Shown: positions 1 through 6,931, counted from the stretch's first letter. The stretch is 21,695 nt of DNA from Proteobacteria bacterium UBA1278 (GCA_002308435.1 DBUY01000025.1:8116-29810), one strand, 5' to 3'. Numbers and translations are program-made. The notes: generated from the sequence alone by a model not told the origin.

Positions 1-31
1 TCCACTGCTCTACCGACTGAGCTATCTGGCC
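1..31 (-). tRNA. tRNA, 5' half only, probably tRNA-Phe
   Basis: Read on the minus strand, the first 31 bases form the 5' half of a tRNA. They hold a 7-nt acceptor strand GGCCAGA, then TA, a D-arm GCTC-AGTCGGTA-GAGC, A26 and the start of an anticodon stem GTGGA. The anticodon lies outside the window. The D-arm and the GGCCAG acceptor start resemble gammaproteobacterial tRNA-Phe, but tRNA-Lys shares the same D-arm pattern, so the identity is a guess. The gene continues beyond base 1. Confidence 0.8.
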
Positions 32-41
32 AGGAGCTGAT

Positions 42-70
42 ATTAAACCGTTTCGTGCACTAAATTGCAA
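42..70 (-). promoter_or_regulatory. sigma70-type promoter of the tRNA gene
   Basis: On the minus strand a -35 box TTGCAA (65-70) and a -10 box TTTAAT (42-47) are separated by exactly 17 bases. Transcription would start about seven bases past the -10 box, near position 35, leaving only a few bases before the tRNA 5' end at 31. Confidence 0.55.
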
Positions 71-154
71 GTCATTTCTCACAACTATCCGTTTTTACTG
101 TGTATTTCGTGCAGTGTATTGATTGGCTAGGCTGTTTTCTGTGCGTTGTCTCGC

Positions 155-412
155 TCAATCAGTTTGTCGCGCATCGATGAGCGCTTGCAAATCAAAGAAA
201 TCAATCATCGCTTTTTCTAATGTTAGTCGATCTGCTTTCTCAAGTGGGTTAAGACGATTTTCATTGATGAGTTGTGTTTGATATGCCAGCCAAGCAGACC
301 AGGCAGCTTGACAGATTGTATGATGTATTACATCACCGACAATCCCGGGGTAGGGCGGTGATGATAGTTGTGTGCCTTGTTCTTTTAGATAATGGCAGTG
401 TAGGGTTGTCAT
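155..412 (-). CDS. yggX: YggX family Fe(II)/Fe-S trafficking protein
   Basis: The 85-residue product matches YggX, a small cytosolic protein linked to iron trafficking and protection of Fe-S enzymes from oxidative damage. Visible family marks are the N-terminal Cys (residue 6) in a strand followed by LSSPPYPG, the segment AAWSAWLAYQTQLINENRLN and a final helix of the type LEKAMIDFF. Its length is close to the usual 80-90 residues. A strong ribosome site, TAGGAG, sits 6-7 bases before the ATG. The gene starts 10 bases after the stop of the ankyrin gene and is probably co-transcribed with it. In many gammaproteobacteria yggX follows mutY; here it does not. Family assignment is from sequence pattern; the role is family knowledge. 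Confidence 0.9.
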   Translation of the reverse strand: MTTLHCHYLKEQGTQLSSPPYPGIVGDVIHHTICQAAWSAWLAYQTQLINENRLNPLEKADRLTLEKAMIDFFDLQALIDARQTD

Positions 413-422
413 CTATTGTCTC

Positions 423-1307
423 CTATGAACCTGTCATGACGCTACTTGTTTGAGCTATGGCGGATATATTCTCTGTCTGTGCTGCTCTGCGAGGCTTGTG
501 GGCTTGGGTGAGTGCTTTTGCAATTTGTTGGCTGACGCTATCAATGAGCAATGAGAGCTGCCCGGAGGAGTACTTTGGTTTGTCATGTATCGTCGCTGTA
601 CTGATCGAGCGCATCAGTGACTTTATATGATTATGTAATAAGTGAGTGGGGTGGGCATTATTCGTCAAAATTTGCTGTATTTCTGCTAGCCGTTCGGGCG
701 CATGCTGCTTGATGAAATGTTTGGCAGCACGGTTAAGCAGTACGTGGTTGTTGCGTTTTGTCGCGATTTGTATCAATGATTCAATTGTAAGTGTTGCTCC
801 CAGCGTGCACAACGTTTCAAATATAGATTGGCGCATTGGGTGGCGCATTCGTCTGTCTTGTGCTTGTCTTAATACGCGACTCTGGTTCTTTGACTCGGCG
901 CTGAACAGTAATTCGATAGCACTGAGTTGTGAAGATTTCTCTTTGTAGTCGATTGGGTATCCTCGTCTGACTAGGGTTTCTATTGCTTTCTTATTACAGC
1001 AGCGAACTGCTATATGAAGTGGAGATGTGTTTTTCTCTTGCCAGATAGGATGTAGCGGATTCTTTAACAGCCAGGCTAAGTAGTGTTTGTTATTAAAATG
1101 GCTGGCAAATAGTTCAGGTGTCTGTTTTGGGCTGTGATCTGTGTACAGGCAAATGAGTTCAGCATCTAGTTTTTTTTCGATGTGCTGATCTTTCTTATGC
1201 GTGTTGTGGCTATTATAGTGTCTCGCGATTTGTTCGATGATGAGGCTATAGCCGCGAGCGGCGGTGCTTATTACCTCGTTTATACGATTGATTATAGAGT
1301 TCATCAT
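423..1307 (-). CDS. Ankyrin-repeat protein, possible host-directed effector
   Basis: A 294-residue soluble protein with no signal peptide or membrane segment. One clear ankyrin repeat lies at about residues 91-120, with the typical TSPLHIAV core and a following helix ending in LVRRGYPID. A degenerate second repeat follows (about 125-150, SAIELLF), and helical segments with FETLCTLGATLT at about 163-176 could be further worn repeats. The rest is helix-rich and polar. Two ATG codons are adjacent at the start; AGGA lies 8 bases before the first. It is the first gene of a two-gene unit with yggX, behind a strong promoter at 1328-1355. Ankyrin proteins of intracellular gammaproteobacteria are often secreted into the host, but nothing here shows secretion. 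The exact function is unknown. Confidence 0.75.
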   Translation of the reverse strand: MMNSIINRINEVISTAARGYSLIIEQIARHYNSHNTHKKDQHIEKKLDAELICLYTDHSPKQTPELFASHFNNKHYLAWLLKNPLHPIWQEKNTSPLHIAVRCCNKKAIETLVRRGYPIDYKEKSSQLSAIELLFSAESKNQSRVLRQAQDRRMRHPMRQSIFETLCTLGATLTIESLIQIATKRNNHVLLNRAAKHFIKQHAPERLAEIQQILTNNAHPTHLLHNHIKSLMRSISTATIHDKPKYSSGQLSLLIDSVSQQIAKALTQAHKPRRAAQTENISAIAQTSSVMTGS

Positions 1308-1327
1308 TATTTATTTCCTAAGTTGTC

Positions 1328-1355
1328 ATTATACCCTCTTCAGGTTGAATCTCAA
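1328..1355 (-). promoter_or_regulatory. Strong sigma70-type promoter for the ankyrin-yggX unit
   Basis: On the minus strand TTGAGA (1350-1355; 5 of 6 consensus) and a perfect TATAAT (1328-1333) are 16 bases apart, about 20 bases upstream of the ankyrin gene's ATG. Confidence 0.7.
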
Positions 1356-1521
1356 TACTGTGGTGGTTAATCAAGCAGCTTAATATTGAACGTGTCAGGC
1401 TTAAGGGCTTTCTTCGTTTGTTTCCTGTTATCACTCAGTGTAATGCGATTCATGAAACTGTCGCTATGCTTGCAAGCAGATTCACACTCTGATAGTTTTG
1501 TGAAATAAACTCCTGGTACTG

Positions 1522-2193
1522 ATGTTGAATAGCCAAACGAGTACATCTGACCAACCACGTGCTCGCGCCCGCCGATTGCTTGCGCTTCGTGGTCTAGCTG
1601 GTCTGTCACGCGATCTTCTGCATAAACGCTATGGTATTGCGAAAGCGACTGTCCAAAATTGGGAGAGCGCGCGTGCTGGTGGGTTAACGCGTAAGGGCGC
1701 GCAGCGCATATTGAAGGTGTATCACGCTGAGGGTGTTGTCTGCTCCTTTGACTGGTTGATGCATGGTGTTGGGGTTGGACCAGAGCTTGTATCCCAGTTG
1801 CGGTCTGTCCCTGCCTCTGATGTGCCAACAAAAGCGTCACTGTCGGGCTTGGCAGGCGATATTGATTTTTTGCGGACCCTTTATGACCATGTTGTTGATA
1901 TGCCTCTGGATGATCGTTCTATGCAGCCAGCTTATCCACAATCGGCTCATCTGGTTGGTATTAGCTATTACAAAGACCACATTCAGCAAGCGGTTGGACA
2001 CGACTGTATTATTCATGCAGTCTCGCACCCTCCTATGTTCCGACGCTTAATGCCATCTGATCAGGTTGACCACTACCATCTAGTCCCACTGAATCTCTCC
2101 GGAGATTTCCCAATTATCACGAATGTCGAAGTCCTTTCCGCTGCACCTGTACTGTGGGTGCGCTCAGAAGCATTTACTTATCAGGCTGGGTAG
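1522..2193 (+). CDS. HTH transcriptional regulator with S24 (LexA/CI)-like C-terminal domain
   Basis: A 223-residue putative DNA-binding regulator. Residues 15-65 form a helix-turn-helix region (LLALRGLAGLSRDLL, then GIAKATVQNWE and GGLTRKGAQRIL). A short linker leads to a C-terminal half shaped like the LexA/CI/UmuD peptidase fold. The nucleophile motif is present as DRSMQPAYP with Ser133. The place of the catalytic Lys (VKRL in LexA) reads FRRL, so Arg174 replaces Lys; the Ser-to-Arg spacing of 41 fits the family. No Ala-Gly or Cys-Gly cleavage site is evident. It therefore probably binds DNA as a dimer without self-cleavage. The ATG lacks a clear ribosome site. The gene is divergent from the ankyrin operon and could act on it, but that is inference. 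Confidence 0.75.
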   Translation: MLNSQTSTSDQPRARARRLLALRGLAGLSRDLLHKRYGIAKATVQNWESARAGGLTRKGAQRILKVYHAEGVVCSFDWLMHGVGVGPELVSQLRSVPASDVPTKASLSGLAGDIDFLRTLYDHVVDMPLDDRSMQPAYPQSAHLVGISYYKDHIQQAVGHDCIIHAVSHPPMFRRLMPSDQVDHYHLVPLNLSGDFPIITNVEVLSAAPVLWVRSEAFTYQAG

Positions 2194-2217
2194 TTAGTTC
2201 GCTTCTTGATTTTCTGC

Positions 2218-2241
2218 CGGTAGGTCTTGATTATCCTGCCG
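2218..2241 (+). terminator. Weak hairpin between the regulator and trmB
   Basis: CGGTAGG (2218-2224) can pair with CCTGCCG (2235-2241), seven pairs including one G-U, around a 10-base loop; a T-containing but not pure T tract follows. It sits 24 bases after the regulator's stop codon, between two convergent genes. Confidence 0.3.
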
Positions 2242-2263
2242 TACTTTAGTGTCTTCTTGCTTG

Positions 2264-2917
2264 CTATCTGGGTGTGTTCTTTACAAGCTTAATGGCCTGT
2301 ATTTCTCGGCCCTCGGAGATAGCTTTATGGCCATATTTGCTGGTTGCCTGTCTGTTGCTCTCTATCAGGATGTCTTTGGTATTATATCGGTCTGATAATA
2401 GGACCTTGATATCTGTTAAGTAATCAGAATCATCCGTAACAATCTCGATTACACCTGATTCTTTGAGTGTGTTGAGGCATTGTTGAATAAACGCTGTTTG
2501 AATGAGTCTGCGTTTGTGATGTCTTTTTTTTGGCCACGGATCAGGATGGTGTATGTTGATACGATCAATACTTTCAGCGGGCCACTCTGCTATGGCGTCG
2601 CTTGCATCAGCACAAATGATATAACAGTTCTGATCACCCCGTTGCACGATCTGTCTCAATACGCGTGCGATTCCGGCTTGATAAAGATCGATGCCAATGT
2701 GCAGATGCTGTGGGTTGTTTTTAACGTCATTGAGTAAATGATCGCCCATGCCAAATCCAATCTCTACCGTACACTGGTCATATCTGCCAATAATACAGTC
2801 GATTGCTTTGCTGTCAGTAGTTTTGATTAAAAATTTGTTATCATGCATTGCTTGTTTTTGTGCACTGCTCAACCTGCCTGGACGGCGCTGATAGCTTGTT
2901 GATTTTTTATGTAACAT
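2264..2917 (-). CDS. trmB: tRNA (guanine-N7-)-methyltransferase TrmB
   Basis: SAM-dependent enzyme making m7G46 in the variable loop of tRNAs. Family marks are the N-terminal SYQRRPGRLSSAQ, the SAM-binding strand TVEIGFGMGDHL, the acidic strand LHIGIDLY, the signature HHPDPWPKKRHHKRR, and the terminal TSKYGHKA region. With the start chosen here (ATG at 2915-2917) the protein is 217 residues. The frame stays open upstream to an ATG at 2986 (240 residues). A promoter with a perfect TATAAT lies inside that extension, the extra residues do not resemble TrmB, and neither start has a clear ribosome site, so the shorter form is preferred. The gene appears monocistronic and converges with the regulator gene. 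Confidence 0.9.
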   Translation of the reverse strand: MLHKKSTSYQRRPGRLSSAQKQAMHDNKFLIKTTDSKAIDCIIGRYDQCTVEIGFGMGDHLLNDVKNNPQHLHIGIDLYQAGIARVLRQIVQRGDQNCYIICADASDAIAEWPAESIDRINIHHPDPWPKKRHHKRRLIQTAFIQQCLNTLKESGVIEIVTDDSDYLTDIKVLLSDRYNTKDILIESNRQATSKYGHKAISEGREIQAIKLVKNTPR

Positions 2918-2936
2918 GTGGGCCAAAAAAGGGAAC

Positions 2937-2965
2937 ATTATACCGTAGATTTCATCATGTTCCAA
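2937..2965 (-). promoter_or_regulatory. sigma70-type promoter of trmB
   Basis: Minus-strand TTGGAA (2960-2965) and perfect TATAAT (2937-2942) are separated by 17 bases. The expected transcript start is only about a dozen bases before the ATG at 2917, which supports that start over the upstream ATG at 2986. Confidence 0.6.
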
Positions 2966-3057
2966 TCGAATGATCTGAAGATTCATCGATGATAGACACC
3001 ATCAGTTTCTTTTCCCGTTTTTGGACGTTATTGCCTGTTTCTGGCTAATAATTCACG

Positions 3058-4080
3058 CTATTTAAATGTTCTCCCATAAAACATTTGCTCTTCTTTGGTG
3101 TCGTCATCACTCAGTGTTTCGTTGGCTGTTGTCGAGACACATTTTTCATCGCTTTGAAACCCCTCTAAATAATCTTCAGTCATGTCGATATCACCAAACT
3201 GGCTATTCGATTCAAATGATATGTCACTTATCGACTTACTCTCGTCTACGTCAGTATGAAATGATAGATCAATCAATTGGGAGTTAATGAAGGCCTCAAT
3301 CTCATTTCTGATGCTGGCTTTTTCGCCCCCTGATCGTTCTGACAAGTCATATTGCGATTGTGTGCTTTCAGCCATTCTTTTTGCTTTCTGCAATATATTT
3401 TTGACTCTTAGGGTTTGGTCATCAGGATATCTATGTCGCCGTAGATTAGATTGCATGTGGTTGATAATACATTTGGTACAGTTGAGATCTTCGGCATAGA
3501 TGGCAATCATCAATGGTGAATTCTCGTTTGTATCATGTCTGTTTATATCAATGTCATCTCGACAGATTTTATGATTGATTAACAATGACAAAAGTGTGGC
3601 GTCTAAATGCCGTGCGATGATGACATGTAAGCACAGATGCGCCAGCGTACCCCCACTCGTGGAGGTTACACCTTGAGCATATTCATGGATAGGTTTATTG
3701 AAGTCGATGTTCTTTCTGTAGGTATAGGCATTAAAGAGAACGCTGGTTATTAATTGGTATGTTTGATTTATTGTATTGTGATCAATATTCTTAATGAGGC
3801 CGGACAATACATTATAGTCTTGCGTATGATTGTCTAGTTGAATACCGACCTGGCAATGCTCACTGTTCAGTAAAAACTCTATCATTTTATAATCTTGCCA
3901 CTCAGCGGCAAATGCAAGAATCTGACCAAGTAGCTTACATGCGTTGTTATCGCCGTTCCAATCATGAGACCTGACAATGGAGGTGATCATGTCATGTGTT
4001 TTGGGGTTGGATCGTCTACTCAGGTAAGCATCATGAGCACTCTCTAATTGTTTTCGACTTTTCTGCAAGAAAGACATCAT
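3058..4080 (-). CDS. Ankyrin-like repeat protein with acidic C-terminal tail
   Basis: A 340-residue soluble protein that I do not recognise as a named family. Ankyrin-like helix pairs are visible at about residues 52-78 (ILAFAAEWQDYKMIEFLL), 144-180 (GGTLAHLCLHVIIARHLDA, then LLSLLINH) and 186-210 (NSPLMIAIYAEDLNCTKCI). The N-terminus is basic and helical. The last 60 residues are rich in Ser, Asp and Glu and look disordered, a layout also seen in secreted effectors. No signal peptide or transmembrane helix is present. The start has two adjacent ATG codons and no strong ribosome site. A promoter with a perfect TTGACA lies 34-62 bases upstream. It has its own transcription unit and no relationship in sequence to the first ankyrin protein beyond the repeat type. 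Confidence 0.65.
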   Translation of the reverse strand: MMSFLQKSRKQLESAHDAYLSRRSNPKTHDMITSIVRSHDWNGDNNACKLLGQILAFAAEWQDYKMIEFLLNSEHCQVGIQLDNHTQDYNVLSGLIKNIDHNTINQTYQLITSVLFNAYTYRKNIDFNKPIHEYAQGVTSTSGGTLAHLCLHVIIARHLDATLLSLLINHKICRDDIDINRHDTNENSPLMIAIYAEDLNCTKCIINHMQSNLRRHRYPDDQTLRVKNILQKAKRMAESTQSQYDLSERSGGEKASIRNEIEAFINSQLIDLSFHTDVDESKSISDISFESNSQFGDIDMTEDYLEGFQSDEKCVSTTANETLSDDDTKEEQMFYGRTFK

Positions 4081-4113
4081 GCTGTTTTATGGTTTTAGTT
4101 TTCTACACTCGCA

Positions 4114-4142
4114 ATCCTAACTGTGTGCCTATGCGCTGTCAA
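4114..4142 (-). promoter_or_regulatory. sigma70-type promoter of the second ankyrin-like gene
   Basis: Minus-strand TTGACA (4137-4142, perfect) and TAGGAT (4114-4119; 4 of 6) are 17 bases apart, leading into the gene starting at 4080. Confidence 0.6.
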
Positions 4143-4203
4143 ATATCTCGTTGAATATGTCACGATTCACTCAGCTGTATGAGCCGCCAAGCGTACAAGT
4201 TAA

Positions 4204-4499
4204 GATGCTTACGAAAACTCTGATCGGGGTGTCTTGATATCAAACAACCCAACAGCTTCACATTCCATCACTTACCGTTTCAAGTAAGTAGACTCAATCA
4301 AATATGTTGGTGTTCAATGTGGAGGTATGACAACTTCATTAACGAGTACCGACACACGTGCATACGGTGCTGTATCACTATCTGCCAAAGCTACTCCTGG
4401 ACTCACCGTCTCTGCCAGTGCTCAGACTCGAGACGTTGAAGATGGGTATGTTAGGTCTGATGCCGCAACTGGTTCTGTTGGTTTTCTTACAGGTTTTAA
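4204..4499 (+). pseudogene. Decayed C-terminal fragment of a TorF-like outer-membrane beta-barrel protein
   Basis: One reading frame carries alternating polar/apolar strands typical of an outer-membrane barrel: a stretch ending SITYRFK, an in-frame TAA at 4285-4287, then VDSIKYVGVQ, RAYGAVSLSAKATPGLTVS and DAATGSVGFLTGF. CAA to TAA is a simple path to the internal stop. At 4494-4500 the frame reads GGT TTT AAT; one additional T would give Phe followed by TAA, the standard C-terminal Phe of a barrel protein, so the end appears damaged by a one-base loss. No N-terminal half or signal peptide is visible upstream. An ATG at 4327 is preceded by GGAGG only one base away, which is too close to be a normal start. 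A hairpin terminator follows at 4521. Confidence 0.6.
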
Positions 4500-4520
4500 T
4501 TCCGATCTTTTTCTCCTGAA

Positions 4521-4546
4521 GAAGCAGCCTACGGGCTGCTTCCTTT
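4521..4546 (+). terminator. Rho-independent terminator after the porin fragment
   Basis: GAAGCAGCC (4521-4529) and GGCTGCTTC (4534-4542) form a perfect 9-bp stem with a TACG loop, followed by CTTTATC. It lies just past the expected end of the decayed porin gene. Confidence 0.75.
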
Positions 4547-4938
4547 ATCTGCTTCCAGAGCCATCATTTTCTGTGTTAGATGCCATTTAACCTGCATCAT
4601 TTACCAGTGTCATCACCCACACCCGTATCCTGTCGTGGTTTTCTCTGTGTCATGGGGCTCAATTTAGTTTTAGCCAGTTGTTAATTGATATACTCAGATC
4701 TTTTGCATCTAGATTAATGTCTTTTTCAGACATGAAGCGATGCATAGCACTCGGATACTTATCGTTTCAGTATCTGGTTAGTGGTCCCCACATGGTTATT
4801 GTGTTTATTTTCAATGTGTAAATATTAAATACTTACAGTTTATTGTCAATGTTCATACGAGATTATCAGATATAAGCGACTACCTTTTCTCCTTACTTCT
4901 ATTTTTAACAAAATATCTATCTATTGTTAATCTTTGTT
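4547..4938. other. Gene-poor spacer between porin units
   Basis: About 390 bases without a convincing complete gene. On the minus strand, 4659-4757 holds a short protein-like frame (see the separate entry). The 100 bases before the next porin gene are AT-rich and should contain its promoter, but I could not find a -35/-10 pair with good spacing. No inverted repeat or RNA gene was seen. Confidence 0.5.
4659..4757 (-). pseudogene. Possible minus-strand gene remnant (C-terminal 32 codons)
   Basis: After a TGA, the minus strand reads NDKYPSAMHRFMSEKDINL and continues through DAKDLSISINNWLKLN to a stop at 4659-4661. Composition and spacing of charged and aliphatic residues look like a real protein C-terminus. 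There is no ribosome site at the internal ATG (4743-4745) and no longer open frame upstream. It could be chance, a very small gene, or the last trace of a deleted gene. Confidence 0.2.
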
Positions 4939-5636
4939 ATGAAAAAAGTTCTTACTACTGCTCTTATCTGCACAGTTATTTGCGCTACAGCTCAAGACCA
5001 ATCCGTAACCATCAAATACAGCGGCAGTGCTACACTCTTTACGAACTACCTTCAAGATGGTGTCTTATTGTCAGATGGCCCAGGTGCATCTCTGCGATTG
5101 CGTTTATCGAAGTCTACGCAGTGGGGATACTGTCAGCAGGTCTATCCGCGTTGTCCATTGACAATGCCAATACTTCTTCGGATGGACTTTTTGGCGTTAA
5201 TCTCGGTATTAAAAGATCTATTGATGACGGGATAGTTTTGCAAACTATTGCAAGTTACAATTTTTCTGACGATGGTGGGCTTACAGATGACATCACAATA
5301 ACGACTTCTGCTCGTGCTCGGATTACAAATTCTTTTGCACTTAGCGGCTCATTTACTCGTGGTAAAGAGACTTATGACACAGGTCGTGCTAACATCCTCA
5401 GAGCAGCCTTTGATAACGGCGGTCTCGCACTGACAAAGTCTGTGTTGACAATCTCTGGGTACACTGCCAACTTCCCTAATGGTACTACTCAAGCGTTAGT
5501 TGGCGCTAACCAGATTCAAGGTCTGCCACTTGACTACGGGATACCTCTAATGTCACGTGTGAAGCTTGTTACATTTGCTGACTCCAATACACAGAGTGGC
5601 AATACTTCAGGAGCAAGTGTTACTTACACTAGATAA
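4939..5636 (+). pseudogene. TorF-like outer-membrane protein gene, frameshifted
   Basis: The ATG at 4939 opens a signal peptide (MKKVLTTALICTVICATAQ) and a first barrel strand (YSGSATLFTNYLQDGVLLS, then DGPGASLRLRLSK) that parallels the first strands of the intact paralogue at 6201. Near 5110-5115 the homologous reading moves to the -1 frame and continues VYAVGILSAGLSALSIDN and on through barrel strands to GASVTYTR and a stop at 5634-5636. In its original frame the first part runs into noise and stops at 5235. There is no classical slippery heptamer at the switch point, so a base deletion is more likely than programmed frameshifting; a sequencing or assembly error is also possible. The C-terminus ends in Arg, not the usual Phe. 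A 13-bp hairpin terminator follows. Joined, the product would be about 232 residues, the usual size of this family. Confidence 0.7.
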
Positions 5637-5733
5637 TGTGAACACTGCGATCGATGTGTTGTAATAGCAACTCATAACTACAGTTAACGTTGAGTGCTCT
5701 TACTTGTTGATTGCATCGATTTGAACTCGAATA

Positions 5734-5766
5734 GAAATAAGCAGGCTGCGGCCTGCTTATTTCTTT
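5734..5766 (+). terminator. Rho-independent terminator after the frameshifted porin gene
   Basis: GAAATAAGCAGGC (5734-5746) and GCCTGCTTATTTC (5751-5763) make a perfect 13-bp stem with a TGCG loop, then TTTA. Its upper stem (AAGCAG) resembles that of the terminator at 4521, consistent with tandem duplication of the whole unit. Confidence 0.8.
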
Positions 5767-6179
5767 AGATTGAGAATTAGATTGAGGATTTGTTCTGTAT
5801 CTTTTTCATGGTTCACTATTCTAAATTCATTACTCTCACTCCATATTTTTACGGACTCCCTTAGTCACTGTCTGATGATCGTTCTTAAGTTACGTAGTGA
5901 TTCGGCGCGCATTAATGTTAACTACCCTCATTATAACGTTATGAATAGTCCATTGGTAATGCCAATTCACATGTTAGGTACCTCAAAACTCTGCGTTCTA
6001 ATCCAAAGCATATTGATATTCCCCTTTACTAGCGGTAAATACTGTTCAATACTTTTATGGGTCATGACAATCACTTTTGGATTATGAGAACCACTTGGGG
6101 GCGAAGTATCACGACAAAAAAAAGAGATACTAACGCTTGCTGTCAAGATCTTTAGATGATAGTTTAAAATTAACTTCAA
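5757..6179 (-). pseudogene. Decayed minus-strand gene between porin units, possibly nucleotide-kinase-like
   Basis: The minus strand shows protein-like pieces in shifting frames. From 6179 a frame of 70 codons includes PKVIVMTHKSIEQYLPLVKG and INMLWIRTQSFE. Around 5905-5925 another frame reads INARRITT. The last piece reads KIWSESNEFRIVNHEKDT and then EQILNLILNLKK to a stop at 5757-5759, inside the terminator stem. The order 'aliphatic strand, Arg-Arg, NEF-x-IVN, final helix' recalls the C-terminal half of P-loop nucleotide kinases such as guanylate kinase, but no P-loop is visible and the resemblance is from memory. At least two frame changes and stops would be needed to join the pieces, so I call it a remnant. 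It could also be chance. Confidence 0.3.
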
Positions 6180-6200
6180 TTTAACATCAGATTATTCATT

Positions 6201-6911
6201 ATGCTCACGAATCCCAAGAACTTACTTTTAAACGCTGCTATACTCTCAATGTCATCACTGGTTGTGGCGCAAACGGCCTTGACAAAATCTGGCAATATAA
6301 ACTACGTCAGTGACTATGCCTGGAGGGGTATATCACAAACAGCGGGTGGCATGGCCGTTCAGGGTGGTTTCGACCTTGGTTATGGTGGTTTTTATCTCGG
6401 TACATGGTCCTCAAATGTAGATATATTTCCGACAACTGCTCCTGCTACTATCGAAGCTAAGGTCTACGCTGGATATGCTGGTAGCTTCACAAGCTTTGCT
6501 AAGAAGTTGTCATATGACGTTGGACTCATTACCTATCAATACCCAGGTAATAACAGCGGCTATGACTTCAATGAGATATACGGATCGCTGTCCATGCCTG
6601 TATACGGTGTAACGAGTACATTAGGTGTGAATTATTCAGACGACTTCTTTGATGGTTCTGGCAACGCAACGTATTACAGCCTCAATTTTGTTTCGCCTAC
6701 ATCGATGAAGAACCTGTCTGCTAACGCCACTGTTGGTCGCCAAGAGGTAGATAACAGCACAGTTTATGGCACCAATGACTACACAGTCTACAAGCTTGGC
6801 GTGGATTATACGATGAAGAAGATGACTGCAGGTCTACAATTCTCTGACACGAATAGCTCCGCAGATTTTAGTGGGCCACGCACAATAGTTTCACTTTCTT
6901 CTTCTTTCTAG
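6201..6911 (+). CDS. TorF family putative porin (intact copy)
   Basis: A 236-residue outer-membrane beta-barrel protein. Residues 1-23 are a signal peptide with cleavage after VVA. The mature start SGNINYVSDYAWRGISQ, then AVQGGFDLGYGGFYLGTW and SSNVD, are the signature of the TorF / 'gcw_chp' putative porin family; later strands alternate in the barrel pattern and the protein ends in SLSSSF, the C-terminal Phe expected by the outer-membrane assembly machinery. Length agrees with the family (about 220-260). The ATG has no strong ribosome site. It is the third and only undamaged unit of the tandem array. Transport specificity cannot be deduced; members are thought to be small porins or surface proteins. 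A hairpin terminator follows directly. Confidence 0.9.
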   Translation: MLTNPKNLLLNAAILSMSSLVVAQTALTKSGNINYVSDYAWRGISQTAGGMAVQGGFDLGYGGFYLGTWSSNVDIFPTTAPATIEAKVYAGYAGSFTSFAKKLSYDVGLITYQYPGNNSGYDFNEIYGSLSMPVYGVTSTLGVNYSDDFFDGSGNATYYSLNFVSPTSMKNLSANATVGRQEVDNSTVYGTNDYTVYKLGVDYTMKKMTAGLQFSDTNSSADFSGPRTIVSLSSSF

Positions 6912-6931
6912 TTAGTGCATGTTTAAGTGTT

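Noticed and set aside
1367..1840. A 157-codon open frame on the minus strand opposite the HTH regulator
   Set aside because: It overlaps a well-supported regulator gene, is rich in His, Gln and Arg in a way expected of an antisense frame, and has no ribosome site.
2198..2266. A charged 23-codon open tail (SKQEDTKVRQD, then NQDLPAENQEAN) in the frame next to the end of trmB
   Set aside because: TrmB homology is already complete at its own stop, and the piece has no start or ribosome site; it is a coincidence or at most an old C-terminal extension.
5105..5120. Programmed -1 ribosomal frameshifting in the second porin gene
   Set aside because: No X-XXY-YYZ slippery heptamer and no downstream stem or pseudoknot evident; a mutation or sequence error explains it more simply.
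5770..6087. A 105-codon plus-strand open frame in the second porin spacer
   Set aside because: Low-complexity hydrophobic composition, no ribosome site, begins inside the terminator region, and the opposite strand gives more protein-like readings.
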